This document shows, piece by piece, positions 4,799 to 6,603 of a stretch of 6,603 nucleotides of DNA. The position numbers and the translations under genes were made by a program. Origin of the DNA: CAYRHS01 sp964424125 (GTDB lineage Bacteria; Actinomycetota; Acidimicrobiia; IMCC26256; JAOSJL01); NCBI GenBank assembly GCA_964424125.1, contig CAYRHS010000167.1:1-6603 (forward strand), given 5' to 3'. The notes under the pieces are model-generated. The model worked only from the letters and a program-made list of their open reading frames with translations, was not told the origin of the DNA and searched no databases. Numbering within the stretch: the stretch's first letter is position 1; every line of letters begins with the position of its first letter.

Positions 4799-6106
4799 AT
4801 GGGTCGTTCATCCGGTCGGTCTCGGTGGACGCAGGTGCTGGTGCTGTTCGGTGTGCTGGCGTTGTTCGGCACGGCCTGCGGCAACGACAGCGGCGACGCC
4901 GGTGGGGGCGACGACGGAGGCGGACAGTCCGCGGAGATCGACTTCACCGCCGGCCTCACGGGCGAGCCCGTCAAGGTCGGCACGATCTACGAGGGGAGCA
5001 ACACCGTGCTCGCCAACCCCGAGATCCCCGACGGCGCGATGGCCGGTGCCCTGCTCGTGAACCAGAACGGCGGGATCGACGGCCGGCCCGTCGAGATCGT
5101 CGCCTGCGACACCGCCGACGATCCCAACCAGGCGGCCGAGTGCGGCCGGCAGATGGTGGACGAAGGCGTGGTCGCGCTCACGGGCGTCCTGTCGGTCCAC
5201 GCGAGCGAGTTCATGCCCCTCATGGAGCAGGAGCAGATTCCCTCGATCGCGCACGTGTCAGCGGGAGTGCCTGGCTTCACCTCCCCGGCCGCCTTCCCGC
5301 TCGGGGGGGGCATCGTCTCCTCGGCGCCGAACATCGCCCAGGGTCTCGTAGAGCAGGGCGCCACGGCCATCGGCTTGGTGCGTCCCGACCTCGCGGCCGG
5401 TGCCGCCATCAAGGGTCTGATCGAGCCCGGCACCGCGAACGAGGGTGTGCCCATCGTCAACGACGTGCCCGTCCCGGAGTCATCGGCGGACATGGCACCG
5501 TTCGTCGAAGCGGCGCTCGGGAACGGTGCCGATGCGATCGAGGTGCTGCTGTCGGGCCTCGACGCGACGAACTTCATCATCGCCGCGCGTCAAGCCGACC
5601 CCAACGTGCGGCTCGGAACGCTGTCGACTGACATCCAGGGTCTGCGGGATGCGCTCGGCGGCGACCTCGAGGGGATCATCACGAGCTCGTCGACCACGTG
5701 TTCGTTCGACACCCCGGCTTGCCAACAAGCCGACGAAGCGATCGCCGACGCGGGCTTCGACCCCGAAGAGGCCGCCCTCAACCGGATCACGGCCTACGCG
5801 GGCGTGGTCGTGCTCGCCAAGGTCGCCGAGGACCTGCCCGAGCTCACCGCCCCGGCCGTGTGGGCGGCCCTGAACGAGCTCGACGGGCTCGACATCGGCA
5901 CCTATCCGCCGCTCCAGTTCCTCGAGCCCGCCGGCTCGCTCCCGCGCATCTTCAGTGTCTGCGCGGTCCCGCTCGAGTACGACGCCGAGGCGAACACGTC
6001 ACCGTTGTTCGACACCCTCTACAACTCGATCGACGACGTCGACTGCGAGTGGACGGGCGACGCGGTCGAGTTCGGGAGCAGTTCGACGCCGGCACCGGAG
6101 GAGTGA
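4799..6106 (+). CDS. ABC-transporter substrate-binding lipoprotein, Leu/Ile/Val type (copy 2)
   Basis: A 435-residue paralogue of the preceding protein. A hand alignment gives about 74 differences over some 390 residues after the linker, near 80% identity. The lipid-anchor cysteine is again residue 27, in Gly-Thr-Ala-Cys-Gly-Asn-Asp, and the linker is two residues longer. All six mature cysteines are kept (103, 115, 301, 308, 388, 416). Differences cluster in the first loop after strand one (Thr-Ile-Tyr-Glu-Gly-Ser-Asn-Thr here, His-Ile-Val-Glu-Ala-Ser-Asn-Thr in copy 1), in the segment after Ser-Val-His-Ala, around 289-299, and near the C-terminus. The first two regions line the cleft in this family, so a changed ligand is plausible. 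The stop lies 16 bases before the amidase ATG, which suggests co-transcription with that enzyme. No signs of decay. Confidence 0.9.
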   Translation: MGRSSGRSRWTQVLVLFGVLALFGTACGNDSGDAGGGDDGGGQSAEIDFTAGLTGEPVKVGTIYEGSNTVLANPEIPDGAMAGALLVNQNGGIDGRPVEIVACDTADDPNQAAECGRQMVDEGVVALTGVLSVHASEFMPLMEQEQIPSIAHVSAGVPGFTSPAAFPLGGGIVSSAPNIAQGLVEQGATAIGLVRPDLAAGAAIKGLIEPGTANEGVPIVNDVPVPESSADMAPFVEAALGNGADAIEVLLSGLDATNFIIAARQADPNVRLGTLSTDIQGLRDALGGDLEGIITSSSTTCSFDTPACQQADEAIADAGFDPEEAALNRITAYAGVVVLAKVAEDLPELTAPAVWAALNELDGLDIGTYPPLQFLEPAGSLPRIFSVCAVPLEYDAEANTSPLFDTLYNSIDDVDCEWTGDAVEFGSSSTPAPEE

Positions 6107-6122
6107 CGGAGCGAGACGCGCC

Positions 6123-6603
6123 ATGAGCGACCTCGACCTCGCGTACACACCTGCCGTCGAGCAGGCGGCGATGCTGCGACGACGCGAGGTGTCGTCGGCC
6201 GACCTGACCGAGCTGTACCTCGATCGGATCGAGCGGCTGAACCCGACGTTGGGTCACTACCTCACGGTCGTCGGTGAGCGGGCGCTCGACGACGCGCGGG
6301 CCGCCGACAAGCTGCTCGCCGACGCGCCCGACGACGCACGACCGTTCTGCGGGGTGCCCACGTCGATCAAGGATCTCGTCGACACCGCCGGGATCCGGAC
6401 CACCAAGGGGACAGCGACGTTCGCCGACCGTGTCCCCGATCGCGACGCCGAGGTCGTCCGCCGGATCCGGGCCGCAGGATTCGTGATCCTCGGTAAGACC
6501 AACACGCCCGAGTTCGGGATGGCGACCGTGACCGAGCCTCCCGCCTACCCGCCCGCCCGGAATCCCTGGGATCCCGAGCGAACCACGGGTGGATCGTCCG
6601 GGG
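6123..6603 (+). CDS. Amidase-signature family amidohydrolase, N-terminal part (cut by window end)
   Basis: The first 160 residues of an amidase; the frame is still open at the last base. Residues 77-90 carry Gly-Val-Pro-Thr-Ser-Ile-Lys-Asp-Leu-Val-Asp-Thr-Ala-Gly, where Lys83 is the catalytic lysine of the Ser-cisSer-Lys triad. Ile-Leu-Gly-Lys-Thr-Asn-Thr-Pro-Glu-Phe at 122-131 and Arg-Asn-Pro-Trp-Asp at 146-150 are also family marks. The window ends within Gly-Gly-Ser-Ser-Gly (156-160), with Ser158 the likely cis-serine. The nucleophile serine lies beyond. Such enzymes hydrolyse amides to a carboxylic acid and ammonia; GatA has the same fold, but this looks like a stand-alone catabolic amidase. 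The ATG at 6123 has GGAG at 6108-6111, a rather long 11-base gap. It lies 16 bases after lipoprotein 2, so amide uptake linked to amide hydrolysis is a reasonable inference. Confidence 0.9.
   Translation, partial: MSDLDLAYTPAVEQAAMLRRREVSSADLTELYLDRIERLNPTLGHYLTVVGERALDDARAADKLLADAPDDARPFCGVPTSIKDLVDTAGIRTTKGTATFADRVPDRDAEVVRRIRAAGFVILGKTNTPEFGMATVTEPPAYPPARNPWDPERTTGGSSG

Larger units (their letters stand above)
4725..6106 (+). repeat. Tandem duplication unit, copy 2 (promoter plus lipoprotein gene)
   Basis: The second copy of the 3330-4699 unit. It differs by scattered substitutions, a two-codon longer linker after the lipid-anchor cysteine, and a different leader sequence between the -10 and the ribosome binding site. 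No insertion-sequence ends or target-site repeats were seen at its borders. Confidence 0.8.

Noticed and set aside
3330..6106. The duplicated unit as a transposon or mobile cassette
   Set aside because: No transposase, terminal inverted repeats or target-site duplication at the borders. A simple tandem duplication is sufficient.

Overview
The window is a GC-rich, tightly packed bacterial stretch in which third codon positions are almost all G or C. GTG starts, purine-rich ribosome binding sites, and lipoproteins with Cys-Gly-Asn-Asp followed by a Gly/Asp/Ser linker all point to a high-GC actinobacterium. The overall look fits Acidimicrobiia or a relative, but this is inference from style; no rRNA or other marker gene is present.

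Layout: (1) bases 1-153 hold the last 50 residues of a plus-strand gene, probably an M28-type metallopeptidase. (2) Bases 161-1977 hold a two-gene minus-strand operon: a small SnoaL/NTF2-like protein whose stop codon overlaps the GTG start of a 475-residue alpha/beta-hydrolase esterase. (3) Bases 1978-2036 form a 59-base divergent control region centred on a perfect 14-base palindrome. (4) Bases 2037-3305 encode a class III (CaiB/BaiF) CoA-transferase. (5) Bases 3330-6106 are a tandem duplication, each copy with its own promoter, 5' leader hairpin and substrate-binding lipoprotein of the Leu/Ile/Val (Peripla_BP_6) type. The two proteins are about 80% identical after the linker. (6) Bases 6123-6603 are the start of an amidase-signature enzyme, cut by the window edge in the middle of its GGSSGG motif.

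Together these suggest a catabolic cluster. Two solute-capture lipoproteins would bring in an amide- or carboxylate-type compound, the amidase and esterase would hydrolyse it, and the CoA-transferase would activate the resulting acid. No ABC permease or ATPase is in the window, so the transporter must be completed elsewhere. The substrate cannot be read from the sequence.

The most interesting signals are regulatory. The two lipoprotein genes carry near-consensus promoters (TTGAC-N18-TANNNT), and the sequence just upstream of the -10 (TGAACG-N4-TTANNNT) recurs in the divergent CoA-transferase region. There the -10 lies inside a palindrome that could serve both strands. No intergenic gap exceeds 100 bases. 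I saw no tRNA, rRNA, CRISPR array, insertion sequence or phage gene. I found no convincing undescribed defence or mobile system here.
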